Positions 1-9,933 of a stretch of 64,000 bases of DNA are shown here, in pieces (position 1 is the stretch's first letter; the number at the start of each line of letters is the position of its first letter). The stretch lies in contig CM042693.1 of NCBI GenBank assembly GCA_023614405.1, forward strand, positions 158,612,731 through 158,676,730, read 5' to 3'. The stretch is from Avena insularis (lineage: Eukaryota > Streptophyta > Magnoliopsida > Poales > Poaceae). A model generated the notes under the pieces. The model saw only the letters and a list, made by a program, of their open reading frames with translations. It did no database searches and had not been told where the DNA came from. A program made the translations under genes and the position numbers.

Positions 1-835
1 GTCAACAAGGATCTGGTAACTGTTGGATGCACTGATGCTGAGAAGGTGAGGTTTGCCGCTCACCTACTGGAGGGACCAGCCGCTTCTTGGTGGGACACTT
101 TTCAGATCACCCACCCGCTAGACACCGTGACTTGGGCTATGTTTGAGGAAGGTTTCAGGACCAACCACGTGTCTTCAGGAGTTCTGAGCCTGAAGAGGAA
201 GGAATTTTGCAACTTGCGCCAAACCAACCGCACCGTGGCTGAGTACATTGAGGAGTTCAACAACCTGTCCCGTTATGCACCTGAGGATGTTGACACCGAT
301 GCAAAAAGGAGGGAGAGATTCCTGGATGGCCTCAGTGATGAGCTTTCAAAGGCAGCCATCGGGTGGTTTATTTCCCCACTTTCCAGGAGCTTATGGACAA
401 GGCCAGAATCTTGGAAGGGAAGCACAAGCAGGTGGAAAACCGCAAGAGAAAGAGCAGCAATCACCACTCTGGTTCTCACCACAAGTCTCGCACTTCTTAT
501 GATGGGTACTCCAAGCATGGAGGGAGTGACCATGGGCACCAAGGGAGCCATGACCACCACCACCAAGGAGGCGATGGCCATCGCCATGACAACCACAAGA
601 GCAGCCACCACAGCCACAAGGGAGGACACTCTCACCACTCTGGGGGACACGGTGGACATGACCGGAACCGTGATCGCAACTTTGTGAAGAAGGATCTGAG
701 TGAGGTGACATGCTTCAAGTGTGGCCAGAAGGGACATTATGCTGACAACTGTCCGGAGAGGAAGGGACTGAAGCCAACCAACAACCAGAAGGCCACAGTG
801 AACCACATGAATGTGGAGGAGATCCCAGATGAGCC
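1..835 (+). pseudogene. E1 gag (partial, frameshifted)
   Basis: The gag capsid polyprotein packages element RNA. The first frame reads through the conserved capsid region (AAHLLEGPAASWWDTF, then a YIEEFNNLSRYAPEDVDTD block) to about 360. The frame then changes and continues as FPTFQELMDKARILEGKHKQ. The linker at about 459-665 is exceptionally rich in histidine. A CCHC zinc knuckle (CFKCGQKGHYADNC) lies near 712-753 and would bind RNA. The N-terminus lies left of the window. The frame change near 355-365 would truncate gag unless it is a local indel. Gag and protease share the second frame with no stop between them, as is usual in this clade. Confidence 0.85.
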
Positions 836-839
836 TGAC

Positions 840-1211
840 CTTGTGATTGGTAAGTTCCCAATCAACACTCACCCAACACTTATACTTTTCGATAATGGTG
901 CATCGCATTCATTCATATCAAGGGCATTTGTGGATAAGTATAAGCTACCTACTGAGTCTATGAAAGATTCTATTAGAGTAAGCTCATCTAGAGGAGATAT
1001 GATAGCTAGCGCGGGATGCCGCGACTTAACTGTGAGGATTCGAACACACAACTTCATTGCACATCTGGTAGTGTTGGAATCACAAGGGTTAGATGTTATT
1101 CTGGGTATGGATTGGATGTCTATGCATGGGGGACACATAGATTGTGCACAGCGAGCTGTTTCACTCAAAACCCCAGATGGTAAGAGAATTAGGTTCAAGT
1201 CGGCAGTGTGA
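840..1211 (+). pseudogene. E1 aspartic protease domain
   Basis: Retropepsin-like protease that cleaves the Gag-Pol polyprotein. It shows the active-site segment LFDNGASHSFISRAF, in which DNG replaces the more usual DSG/DTG, and the distal LDVILGMDWMSMHGGHIDC block typical of chromovirus proteases. The frame is shared with the gag zinc knuckle. It ends at a TGA at 1209-1211, whereas intact relatives read on into RT, so this stop uncouples protease from polymerase. The Asn in the catalytic triplet may matter for activity, but this is only a reading of the motif. Confidence 0.8.
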
Positions 1212-1402
1212 CCGGGAAGGTGTAAGCTGAATTCTCTTAAGGGGGTTAGCATGGATATTGTGCCTGTGATTAGGGATTACCCCGATGTGTTTCCGGAAGA
1301 GCTGCCAGGAATGCCACCTGACAGGGAAGTGGAGTTTCTCATCGACCTGATGCCGGGAACAGGACCTATAGCAAAGAGACCATATAAGATGGATGTGGAT
1401 GA
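1212..1402 (+). pseudogene. E1 reverse transcriptase, N-terminal fragment before E2 insertion
   Basis: After the 1209-1211 stop the polyprotein can be followed in the frame of 1251. It carries the conserved RT lead-in (YPDVFPEELPGMPPDREVEF, then PGTGPIAKRPYKM). It breaks off at GATGA (1398-1402), where E2 is inserted, and the same protein resumes at 13551 ([10 protein letters not shown]). The join is in the correct order with only the 5-bp duplication between the halves, which shows E2 is a later insertion. The short ORF reading on to 1448 runs into E2's LTR and is not biological. Confidence 0.85.
1398..1402. repeat. Target-site duplication of E2 (GATGA; partner 13551-13555)
   Basis: GATGA stands directly before the TG of the left LTR (1403) and again directly after the CA of the right LTR (13550). 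The duplication is perfect, lies inside the E1 RT reading frame, and fixes both ends of E2 to the base. Confidence 0.95.
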
Positions 1403-1888
1403 TGTCGTGGGAATGGTCACGGCAGATGCTGCAATCGGCAGCGAGTAGTAGAACGAGGGGCAAGGGCGGCCAGCCATCTGCGGTGCGAGATAAGGGCGGA
1501 GACTCAGGGTTTTACCCAGGTTCGCCCCCCCGGAGGGTAAAGACCTACTCCTGCTAGATTGTATTATGGAGGTGGTACAATGGGCGAGCTCGGCGGCTAG
1601 GCGGCGAGTCGCTTGGGGGTATAATGGAACGTATCTCTACTCGCCCTCCAGGGAGGTTTATATAGGCTCACCTCCCCTAGGGTTTACATATCTCAACCGA
1701 TTCAGTTAAAGCTTGCACTGCTTAACCTAATCCGACTGGGCCTATCTACTCGCCTGGGCCTTCAGCTTCCAGTCGCTTGGTTCCTCGCTGGGCTTCAATC
1801 TAGTCGCCGTCTTGCAGGCCCACTCGCCAATTCTTGGGCCAGTCGGAAACGGCCTGCTGGGTATACCGCGGTAGGCACATCCCCATCA
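1403..1888 (-). repeat. E2 3' LTR
   Basis: This 486-bp LTR begins TGTCGTGGGAATGG and ends CACATCCCCATCA on the plus strand, and is repeated at 13079-13550. Read on the minus strand it contains a TATA box (TATATAAA, complement of 1657-1664). Small indels against the other LTR occur near 1458 and 1590-1620. Confidence 0.93.
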
Positions 1889-1900
1889 GTAGTCCCCGAG
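1889..1900 (-). other. E2 polypurine tract
   Basis: On the minus strand CTCGGGGACTAC directly precedes the 3' LTR start (TGATGGGGATG). Position and purine content fit the plus-strand primer for reverse transcription. Confidence 0.55.
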
Positions 1901-2191
1901 GCCGGCGTCGATTAGGCGAGGTGGTCGCCGGCAGTCGGAGCATACGGCTGCTGAATAGACATCCAGTCGAATCGGCGGCGGGCTCCTGTATAAAGGAAAA
2001 ACTAGTCATACTGCTCGCGGCTTTGGCGAGTCGAGTCAGCGAAGCACTGTCATAGTGGTTGGGTCGGCGAGCCGAGTGGCTGAAGTTGGACCGTTAAACG
2101 TGGTCAAACTAGCCGTTGGAGTAATCCAACGGTAACTTTTGGCATAATCATTGTGCGGTAACGGTTTCCTGATTTGGCGGGTAACAACCGC

Positions 2192-2197
2192 TATATA
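2192..2197 (+). promoter_or_regulatory. TATA box of the E2 opposite-strand gene
   Basis: CTATATAAGAGG lies about 130 bp upstream of the ATG at 2326. The ATG has a good plant start context (CCGCCATGGCC). The stretch 1901-2191 upstream shows no reading frame of note. This would drive transcription opposite to gag-pol and independent of the LTR promoters. Confidence 0.5.
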
Positions 2198-2325
2198 AGA
2201 GGAATGGTAGGCGATCAGAAATCCACCTTCTCACCATTTCCTCCGACTGCGGGCACCTTTCACCTCCCTCCGAATCGCGACCCAGCCAACCGAAAATCCT
2301 CCGAGCCCCCACAAATCTTTCCGCC

Positions 2326-3197
2326 ATGGCCCTCTCCACCGAACCTTGGGGCAGATCAAAGTGCACCAGGGCACAACTGGCTTCCTTCGAGGAGGCCGGG
2401 ATCCTGCAAGCCGGCTACTGTCGCATCCCCGCGGCCAGAGAGGTGACTCCGAACCCGCAAGAGAGGGAGTTCATCTGCTTCACCAGCCATCTTGAATGGG
2501 GGCTAGGGTTCCCCACGTCCCTATTCTTCTGTCGCTTCTGCGCCTACTATGGGATCCAGCCATCGGATCTGGGTCCCCACAGCATCGAGCAGCTCGCCAT
2601 CTTCGTGGCGTTCTGCGAGTGCTACTTGGGCTGCCGGCCCTACTTCCCTCTGTGGCAAGATCTGTTTCATGGACGGATCAGCCGCGAGGAAGCGGGCGGC
2701 CCAATGCTAGCCGCGGGTGGCCTAACCTTCCAGCTGAAGTCAAAGCTTCATTCTTCGACCTGATGCTGCCCGCCAAGGCGGCGAGCGACTGGAAGAAATC
2801 GTGGTTCTACGTAGCCGAGGCGACCCCGGAGGGCGAGTCGGCGATTCCGCGGTATTCCGCCAACCGGTCCGAGCCGTGCCGCCTTCAAATCGGCAAGCTC
2901 CCCAAAGACCAGCGGATGGTCGTTGACGAAATGCTTCAGACCATACGCGGTCTGAAGAAGAAGGGCCTCCAGACGATAAATCTATACAACTGCTGGCTCG
3001 GGCGGCGGCTCGTCCCGTTGGCGCGGCGCGAGCACTACATGTACCAGTATACCGGTCTGGACGACTCGACGAAGGCCTGCCTCGCCGAGTGGAAGCTCGA
3101 AGACTACCTCCTAGCACTGAAGAAAATCACTCAGGCGGTGTACCTGGACGCACAGGCTGGGGTCGCTCCTTACACCGTGAAGCGTCCAGCCCCAACG
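2326..3197 (+). pseudogene. E2 antisense gene, exon 1 (Tat-type additional ORF)
   Basis: The protein starts at 2326 (MALSTEPWGRSKCTRAQL) and reads in frame 1 to about 2740, through a Cys/Trp/Phe-rich globular segment (FFCRFCAYYGIQPSDLGPHS). It continues in another frame (SFFDLMLPAKAASDWKKSWFYV, then a KLEDYLLALKKITQAVYLDAQ segment), so an indel lies near 2735-2750. It resembles the grass 'putative gypsy-type transposon' protein family found opposite to gag-pol in Tat elements; that is from memory of the family, not a search. Its function is unknown. The exon ends at a GT at 3198 in phase 0. The next exon opens in the same phase. Confidence 0.6.
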
Positions 3198-3273
3198 GTA
3201 ATCGCTTTACTTTGCTCGCAGTCGCAGTTTTTGCAGTCGCGATAATTCTGATTTCATCTTGTGTTCTTTGCAG

Positions 3274-3955
3274 CTATTTCAAGTGGTGGAAGGATGGCTC
3301 CCGCCTTCAGACGACGAGAACTCGATCTCGTCCGTCCAAGACGTGGGCGAGTCGCCTCCCGCCAAGGGTGGTGCCGGGAGTGATGAGGGCGACAGCGACG
3401 ATGAATCCGAAGAAGAAGTCGCCCCGCTGCTCCGCAAGACCCGTGGGCAGCGTCAACGCGAGCTCGAGGCAAGCAAAAGCCTCGAGCGCCATGACGATGA
3501 CGACGAGCTTCCAGAAACCACCTCGCGCCGCCAAGCTACTCCATCAAAAAAGAAGAAGAAGGGAAAGGAAGCGAAGGCCCCTCCGAGGAAGGCGAAGACG
3601 GTTTACAAGGCCGCCTCGCCACCACATTCAGCGAGCAGCTCGACACCCCAGCCCGCCAAGGATGAGACGCCGACGACGGCGCTTAGACACGACCACCATC
3701 GAGGTGCCTCGCAACGATGCTCCGCCATTCGCCCGGCCTCGGGCTGGGGGATGCTCCTGCTGTAGCGGCTTCGCCTCGCAGGGAAGCTCCTGTCGAAGAG
3801 GTTACAGAGGCTCCGGTTGCAGCCTCGACGACGAAGAAGCCGTCCGTGTCTTGGGCACGCGACGTCTTGGACATGGGGCTCAGCCGCCGACTGGGCCCGG
3901 AACTGGAGAAGCCGGCCGGCCTCCGTACGGGGCTGCGCTTCATTCCGGTCCCCAA
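3274..3955 (+). pseudogene. E2 antisense gene, exon 2 (acidic/Lys-rich linker)
   Basis: Intron 3198-3273 ends in a T-rich tract and TTTGCAG. The exon opens in phase (LFQVVEGWLPPSDDENS). It runs through an acidic, low-complexity region (GDSDDESEEE), a Lys-rich stretch (SKKKKKGKEAKAPPRKAK) that could serve as a nuclear localisation signal, and a Pro/Ala/Ser-rich part. Two frame changes lie near 3680-3720. The last part ends ...GLRFIPVP at a GTGAGT donor (3956) in phase 2. Exon 3 begins with the single base needed to complete the codon. The sequence looks disordered, and no catalytic motif is visible. Confidence 0.5.
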
Positions 3956-4025
3956 GTGAGTACACTCGCCTTCCTTTGTCTTCCAAAATCGCTTGAATTA
4001 TCTTGCTTATACGACTGATGTACAG

Positions 4026-4468
4026 GACCGGAGTGAAGAGGATGGGTCACCCGACCGTGGATAAGGTGCCACCCGTTGTCAGCGAAGAGGATTCTTCCCG
4101 CAAGAGGAAGGCGGACGAAGTCACCGTCCCTGCGGATGGTGGCAAGAAGGCCAAGGGTGACACCGTCGTCACGATTTCTGACGACACGGCGGCCGCACCG
4201 GCTGGACCTGCAACAGAGGCGGCCGCGTCCACGAAGGAGGGCGCTCCCTTGCCTAGAATAGCCGAGCCATCCTCCTTTGGGGCGGGTGCCTCTATCGCCA
4301 CCTTCCCGCGCTTTACGGCCAAGGCGGGCGGCGAGTGGAACTTCGCCATCGAGCCACGCTCCTGGGATCGCCGATGCTGAAGTCGACCAACGTCGTGGGC
4401 ATACGCCGGCTCTACTCGCGTCCATGGACGCGATACAACTCCACGGCATGCTTGGCGCAACCATCCAG
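4026..4468 (+). pseudogene. E2 antisense gene, exon 3
   Basis: Intron 3956-4025 ends TGTACAG. The exon reads in the phase predicted from exon 2 (TGVKRMGHPTVDKVPP, then a second basic cluster SSRKRKADE). Near 4350-4370 the frame slips and continues as SPMLKSTNVVGIRRLYSRPW to a candidate donor at 4469 (CCAG/GTACAT). The SRKRK cluster could be a second nuclear localisation signal. No known domain is recognised. Confidence 0.45.
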
Positions 4469-4548
4469 GTACATCCAGTTCCCGAGGATCAGGTCGGTGC
4501 TTTGCAACAGCATGATTCTTTTAGTGTCTTATATTTATTTTTCGTATC

Positions 4549-4917
4549 CAGTCGTCGAGTGCGTACTCGCTGAATTTCGGCGGGTGGGCACTTAGGAATT
4601 TTCTTGAATGCCAGTCCCCGAGTGTGCACTCGCTGAATTTCAGCGGGTGGGCACTTAGGAGTTTTCTTGAATGCCAGTCCCCGAGTGCGTACTCGCTGAA
4701 TTTTGGCGGGTGGGCACTTAGGAATTTTCTTGAATGCCAGTTCCCGAGTGCGCACTCGCTGAATTTCAGCGGGTGGGCACTTAGGAGTTTTCTTGAATGC
4801 CAGTCCCCGAGTGCGTGCTCGCTGAATTTCAGCGGGTGGGCACTTAGGAATTTTCTTGAATGCCAGTCCCCGAATGCGTGCTCGCTGAATTTCAGCGGGT
4901 GGGCACTTAGGAATTTT
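4549..4917 (+). repeat. 63-bp tandem repeat array, almost six copies
   Basis: GAATGCCAGT recurs at 4606, 4669, 4732, 4795 and 4858, an exact 63-bp spacing, with few substitutions between units. The array lies wholly inside the predicted intron 4469-4957 of the antisense gene. Each unit contains a short palindrome-like core around GCTGAATTTCAGC. Because 63 is a multiple of three, 21-residue repeats appear in ORFs on both strands; these are by-products of the array. Confidence 0.95.
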
Positions 4918-4957
4918 GCTTCGGTTAACCTTTTTTGGTGATGTGCAGGGTCTGTAG

Positions 4958-5322
4958 CTTGAATCGGCTGATCGATTGGCAGCGAAGCACCACGCGGAGA
5001 AGGAACTGGCCCTCGTCCAGGAGGCGAACAACGGGCTTCGGGCGGTTGCCACGAAGGCAGAGGAGGCTCGTCAGGGACTTGTCCCCGCGGGTGAATTGGC
5101 AGCGGCGCAATCGGCTTTGAGTTCTGCTGAACAGCGGATCGCCGTCCTCGAGCGCAAGCTGCGGGAGGCGAAGGAAGAAGCGAGCTCGGCTGATGGGCGA
5201 TCCAAGGCCGCCATTGCAGCCGCCGAAGAGGATCGCAAGGTGTCGGACGCCCTTGTTGCTGGGCTTCAGGACGACCACACTTTGCTTCAATGCTTCATCA
5301 CGGATCTCGCCGCCGCTGATTG
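4958..5322 (+). pseudogene. E2 antisense gene, exon 4 (coiled coil)
   Basis: From 4958 the frame reads LESADRLAAKHHAEKELAL and stays open for about 120 codons of Ala/Glu/Lys/Leu-rich sequence with heptad-like spacing (SALSSAEQRIAVLERKLREA). A long coiled coil, probably for self-association, is the likely fold. Two acceptors are possible. CAG at 4946-4948 would leave an in-frame TAG at 4955-4957. TAG at 4956-4957 avoids it. Neither restores the phase left by exon 3 as read, so an indel is likely upstream. The exon ends at a GTAAGT donor at 5323. Confidence 0.5.
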
Positions 5323-5395
5323 GTAAGTCGCGCCTCTGCCAGTAGTTGTGCCTTTTGTGATATCCGTCGTATTTATTATTGTCTTCTACTCGCAG

Positions 5396-5970
5396 GTCGC
5401 ATCATCGATAGCGCGGAAGAGGCAAGCTCGTTCGACGCGCGACAGTGCGTAAGGACGCTTGTCGACTCGGCAACGATGTTGGCGACGTGCATCCGTGCCT
5501 ATCTCCAAGAGATATCGCCCACGGAAGTAATTCCCAGCGACCTCGTTGAGGTGTGGAAGTATTTGGAGAAGGCGCCCGCGGTCGTTGAGTTCATGACGCG
5601 GTCGGCGTTTCGGCGCGGAGCGGCGACGGCACTTAGTCTTGGGCTTGCCCACTTCCCCGAGGACTTCGACATCGACGATGTGACGAGTGGCTACCCATCG
5701 TCGACTGGCGCGGTGGAGCTTTCCGAGGTCCTCAAGTTGCAGGACCGCGCCGCCTCGCATCGCGGTTCGGCAATGGGCGACCTCCTTCCGTATCAGGAGA
5801 CGGTCGTCGCGCCTAGCGACCCTGAGCCGCCGCATCATGACTTCAAGGTCGAGCAGCCCTTCCGCACGGCGATGGCGGGTGAACTGACGACGTATCCGTC
5901 GAACCCGTACACGCCGTTCATCCGCAATCGCCGGGATGTTGGCGAGTCGTCGACTAAGCCTGCAGAATAG
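5396..5970 (+). pseudogene. E2 antisense gene, last exon
   Basis: Intron 5323-5395 is short and ends TACTCGCAG. The open frame (GRIIDSAEEASSFDARQCV to a C-terminus ...GESSTKPAE) is about 190 codons and stops with TAG at 5968-5970. It contains an all-helical-looking segment (VEVWKYLEKAPAVVEFMTRS) and a mixed C-terminal tail. It is the longest unbroken part of the antisense gene. The phase relative to exon 4 is off by one. No catalytic motif is seen, and the function is unknown. Confidence 0.5.
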
Positions 5971-6806
5971 GATAATTTGCCTTGTAACATTAGCGGCAGG
6001 TCTGCCATGCGGGCATATTTTGTAATATGAGACAATGCAACATGCTATCGAATGAGACATCGTGTCTATTTTGGTATTTGTCAAGTGTTTGTGATTGATG
6101 TTTGAACGAGTCCCGAGCGCCCCGCCTTTTGTGGGGTTTACCTCGTATGTGATATGTTTGTTGTTTTTGTGTGTTTTATTATTGTGGTCGACTCGCCCAG
6201 ACTCGAAGAGCTAGTCGCTAGGCAACTCCCTTGAACGCTCTGTACTTTGCCGTTTTCCCGTGCGCGAACGAGGTCGGGTGGCCGAGTCTCCGAGCGTGGT
6301 ACTTGGCTGTTCCAGGCGCGACTCGAGGGTGAGTGAGGACTTGGCGCGTTAGTTTGTGCGCTACCCTGCCTGGCACAGGGGTCATCGCATGGCAGTCCCG
6401 GCATGCTCTCCTACTTGGCGTTTTCCCGGACCGCTCGAGGTGAACTGGTCTGCAGTCCCCGAGCGTGGTACTTAGCCGTTCGAGTCGCTATGTCAAGGAT
6501 GCGGAGGACCATGGTCGCTGTAAGAAGCGTAGACAGTTGTCTTGGTTCGTAGAACCAGTCGGGCTAGGCGACTCCAATGGGGCTCCGGGTAGGCGTTTTT
6601 CATGGACGATGCATGACCTGAGGTGACTCAGTGCTCTTGCACCGCACTACTTAGACGTGCCGATCGCTGTACCAAAGGTTGACTTCTGCGGTTAGCGTGA
6701 TGCTGTTATTACGAGTGCGAGTGGCACAAGACATGGAGAGTAGGTGCAATTTGTGGTAACCGTTTCTTTTTATTTCCTAGCGACTGGAGAATACATATGT
6801 GGGGTT
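5971..6806 (+). other. E2 spacer between the convergent genes
   Basis: No gene is seen here. This is where the antisense gene and the integrase frame converge, so transcription terminators of the two units could lie here. Two related blocks about 170 bp apart share GTTTTCCCG followed by CCGAGCGTGGTACTT (about 6250-6310 and 6420-6480), which looks like an old partial duplication. Confidence 0.5.
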
Positions 6807-7895
6807 CTAGGAGTAGAACTTCCGTAGGAGGTTTACATTCCAAGGTCGCTTGACGTCTAGTTTGCCGTCCCCGCGGACGCTGATGAGGTAGTAGGCATCG
6901 TTGCCGAGTACTCGCCCGATGGCGAATGGCCCTTCCCACGGAGGGGAGAGCTTGTGCATGCCCTTCTTGTCCTGGATGAGGCGTAACACCAGGTCGCCCT
7001 CTTGGAAGGTGCGAGTTTTCACCCGCCGGATGTGGTAGCGGCGGAGTCCCTGTTGGTAGATAGCGGTGCGTGACCGAGCCAGGTCACGTGCCTCGTCGAG
7101 TTGATCGACCCCGTTTTGGCGGGCGAGCTCGCTTATGCCTCCGTAGTGAACGATCCGCGGCGAAGTCGTGCTCGAGGTCGGTAGGCATGATCGCCGGCGC
7201 CAGAGACCATGAAGAAGGGGTGAAACCTATCGACCTGTTGACCGAGGTGCGGATCCCAGATGACAGAGGGCAACTCGACCCAGCACCCGGGTGCGCCGAG
7301 TGGTACTTGAGTCGCGGCTTGTGCCATGGAGGATGCTCTGGTTGGCTCGTTCACCTGGCCGTTGATTCCGGTGGGCGACTGACGCGAGGTCGAGCCGAAT
7401 GTGGTGCTCTTCGCAGAATTCGGCCATGGCTCCTTTGGCGAAGTTGGTGCCGTTGTCCGTGATGATGCTATTTGGGAATCCGTAGCGATATATGATCTCG
7501 CGTAGGAATTTGGTGGCGGTCTTCCCATCGCATTTCCGAACTTGCTTGGCTTCCACCCACTTTGTGAATTTGTCGACCGCGACCAAGAGGTGGGTGTAGC
7601 TAGAGGGAGCCTTCTTGAAGGGGACTACCATGTCCATACGCCACACAGTGAATGGCCAGGTGATGGGGATTGTTTTGAGCGCTGAGCTCGGCACGTGCGT
7701 CTGGTTGGCGATTACGGCATCCGCAGACCGCTGGACAATGTCGGCGGCGTGTGTAGTGGGCCAAGAGAAGCCATGTCGCATAGCCTTGGCGACAAGAGAG
7801 CGGGCGCCGCGCAGGCCGCAGTCACCGGAGTGGATGTCGTGGAGGATCTTGCGTCCTTGGCGGGTTGGGCGAAGCGTTGAACACGCCGGTGACAT
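6807..7895 (-). pseudogene. E2 integrase
   Basis: Ty3/gypsy integrase, which joins element cDNA to the host chromosome. The zinc-binding domain is damaged: the region HDIHSGDCG...GFSWPT lacks expected His and Cys residues further on (QRSADAVIANQT where a CxxC pair is usual). The catalytic core is recognisable: the first Asp in VWRMDMVVPF, the second in IITDNGTNFAKG, and Glu in GERANQ. After a frame change near 7230-7290 the C-terminal part (MKTRTFQEGDLVLRLIQDKK to NLLRKFYS) ends at 6807. No chromodomain follows, as expected for Tat elements. Confidence 0.8.
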
Positions 7896-8149
7896 CTGCC
7901 AGGAGCTCGCCGTCGATGATGGCGTGGGACTTGCATCGACGGGCGATCATCCGAAGCCTGTTTCGCTCGCGGCAAGGTGCCGGCTTCCAGGTAGGCGATG
8001 TAGAGCTTGGTCCAGTCGTCTGGCTCGTTGACGAGTGCGACCAGGGCTGCTTCTAGTTGGAGCGGGACTCCGATGTCGATCTCCCTTGGGGGAGAGACTG
8101 ATGGCTTGGTGATCGTGTCGAGGAAGACGTCGGCGGGTGGTGCGAGTCG

Positions 8150-8522
8150 AGCTGACCCGATGCGAGAGAGGGCGTCGGCCTCCTCGTTCTTCCGCCTGTC
8201 GATCCACTCGACGGAGTAGCCTGTGAAGTGTCCGCCCAAATTGTCCACTGCTTGGCGGTACACCGCCATGGTGGGGGAGACGGCATCGCAGGTGCCAGCG
8301 ACTTGCCCTGCGACGAGGTCGGAGTCGCCGTAGCAGCATAAGCGATTGACGTTCATCTCCTTGGCCGCTCGCATGCCGTGGAGTAAGGCCTCGCACTCGG
8401 CCATGTTGTTGGTGCAGGGTGTGAAGTCGAGGCAGAGGATGTAGCGGAGCTTGTCGCCCTTTGGTGAAGTTAGCGATCCTCGCTGCTCCGTCCGCGTTCT
8501 TGGAGCCGTCGAAGTGCAGGCT
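8150..8522 (-). pseudogene. E2 second (archaeal-type) RNase H domain
   Basis: The additional RNase H of plant Tat elements. Seen are SLHFDGSKNADGAA at the start (first catalytic Asp), MAECEALLHGMRAAKEM (catalytic Glu), RLCCYGDSDLVAGQVAG (second Asp) and RRKNEEADALSRIGS (last Asp). A frameshift near 8400-8460 separates the first motif from the rest. The domain lies between the retroviral-type RNase H and integrase, its established place. A linker of unclear function runs from 8149 down to 7896. Confidence 0.75.
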
Positions 8523-9250
8523 CTAGTAATGAAGGTATGGCAGCTTCTCTGGCTGCTGGGCTTCTTCCCAATCGGCGATGAAGTCTGCTAGGGACTGCGA
8601 CTTGATCGCTTTTCGTGGCTCGTATTTGATGTTGTGGACGCCGATCTCGACGGCCCACTTGGCGACCCGCCCGGTCGCCTCGCGGTTGCGGATGATGTCT
8701 TGCAGTGGTGCTGAGGACACGACCGTGATTGGGTGTTACTGGAAGTAGTGCGGCAGGCGCCGCTTGGCTCTGAACACCGCGTATACCAGCTTTTGGTACT
8801 AGGGGTACCGCTGCCGCGACTCGGTGAGGACCTCGCTGATGTAGTAGACCGGTCGCTGTACTGGGCGCTCCTTTCCTTCCTCCGCTCGCTCGACGACCAT
8901 TACGGCCGACGACGCTGGAAGCCGCGACGTAAACCAGCATGGGTTCTTTGTCGTGAAGCGGGCGAGTAGCGCGCGAGTAGCACCTTTTTGAGATCGCGGA
9001 GCGTCGTCGCCTCCTTGTCCCACTCGAAGGTGGGGTTCTTGCGCATCAGCGGTATAGGGGCATTGCTTTTCGCCTAAGCGGGATGAAGCGACGAGAGCCG
9101 CTATCGCCCGCCAGTTTCGGACGCCGCGCAGCACTTTCGGTTTGCCGAGCCGGGCGATCGTGTCGATCTTCGTGGGTTCGCCTCAATCCTCGTTTGGAGA
9201 CGACGCCCGATGGTTGTCCTGCAGGTACACCGAAGGTGCATTTGCCTGGG
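8523..9250 (-). pseudogene. E2 RT connection and first RNase H (eroded)
   Basis: The stretch after the RT palm is broken by several frame changes. Recognisable are RPVYYISEVLTESRQRYP (near 8800-8860), the following QKLVYAVFRAKRRLPHYF region in another frame, and VSSAPLQDIIRNREATGRVA up to ADFIADWEEAQ (8523-8720). These are typical of the retroviral-type RNase H of Tat elements. Catalytic acidic residues cannot be assigned securely because of the frameshifts. Confidence 0.6.
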
Positions 9251-9933
9251 TTGAGCTTTATGTTGTATTTTCGCAAGTTGGCGAACGTTTCCGCCAGGTC
9301 GGCGAGTAGGTCGCCCTGGCGAGCGGACTTTATGACCACGTCGTCGATGTAGACGTGGATGTTGCGGCCAAGTTGGCTCGCAAGGCATTCTTGCATGCAC
9401 CGCTGGTAGGTCGCCCCGGCGTTCTTGAGGCCGAAGGTCATGGCGGTGTAGCAGAAGGCTCCGAATGGCGTGATGAACACCGTCTTCTCCTCGTCCTCGA
9501 CAGCCATTTTGATCTGGTTGTAACCAGAGTAGGCGTCGAGGAAACACAGCGACTCCGAGCCCGCGGTGGAATCGATTATATGGTCGATCCGCGGGAGGAC
9601 GAACTGCTCCTTTGGGCAGGCGCTGTTCAGGTTTGTGTAGTCGATACACATCCTCTAGGTCCCGTTTTTCTTCTCGACCAGGACTGGGTTTGCCAGCCAC
9701 TTGGAGTATTTGATTGGCCAGATGAAGCCTGCAGCGAGTAGACGCTGCACCTCCTCGGCGATTGCTCGGCGGCATTCTTCATTGAAGGGCCGCAGCGACT
9801 GCTTGACAGGTCGCACTTTGGGGTCGGCGTTTAGCTTGTGCTCAGCGAGGTCCCTGGGGACACCGGGCATGTCAGAGGGATTCCATGCGAAGATGTCCCT
9901 GTTCTCACGGAGGAACTCGATGAGCGCGCCTTC
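9251..9933 (-). pseudogene. E2 reverse transcriptase
   Basis: RNA-directed DNA polymerase. Motifs in order are FNEECRRAIAEEVQRLLAAG, KYSKWLANPVLVEKKNGT, MCIDYTNLNSACPKEQF, FLDAYSGYNQIKMA (catalytic Asp), FGLKNAGATYQRCM, and HVYIDDVVIKSARQGDLLAD with an intact YIDD box. A TAG near 9655 replaces the Trp expected after KKNGT (TGG to TAG). Another TAG at 9934 separates protease from RT. All pieces are in one frame, so only point stops interrupt this domain. Confidence 0.85.

Noticed and set aside
4549..4917. Possible CRISPR-like array
   Set aside because: The whole 63-bp unit is repeated without unique spacers, and this is plant DNA.
4489..5052. Minus-strand ORF of 187 codons with 21-residue repeats
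   Set aside because: It is only the translation of the 63-bp tandem array inside an intron; the plus strand gives a similar repeat ORF. No start context or domain.
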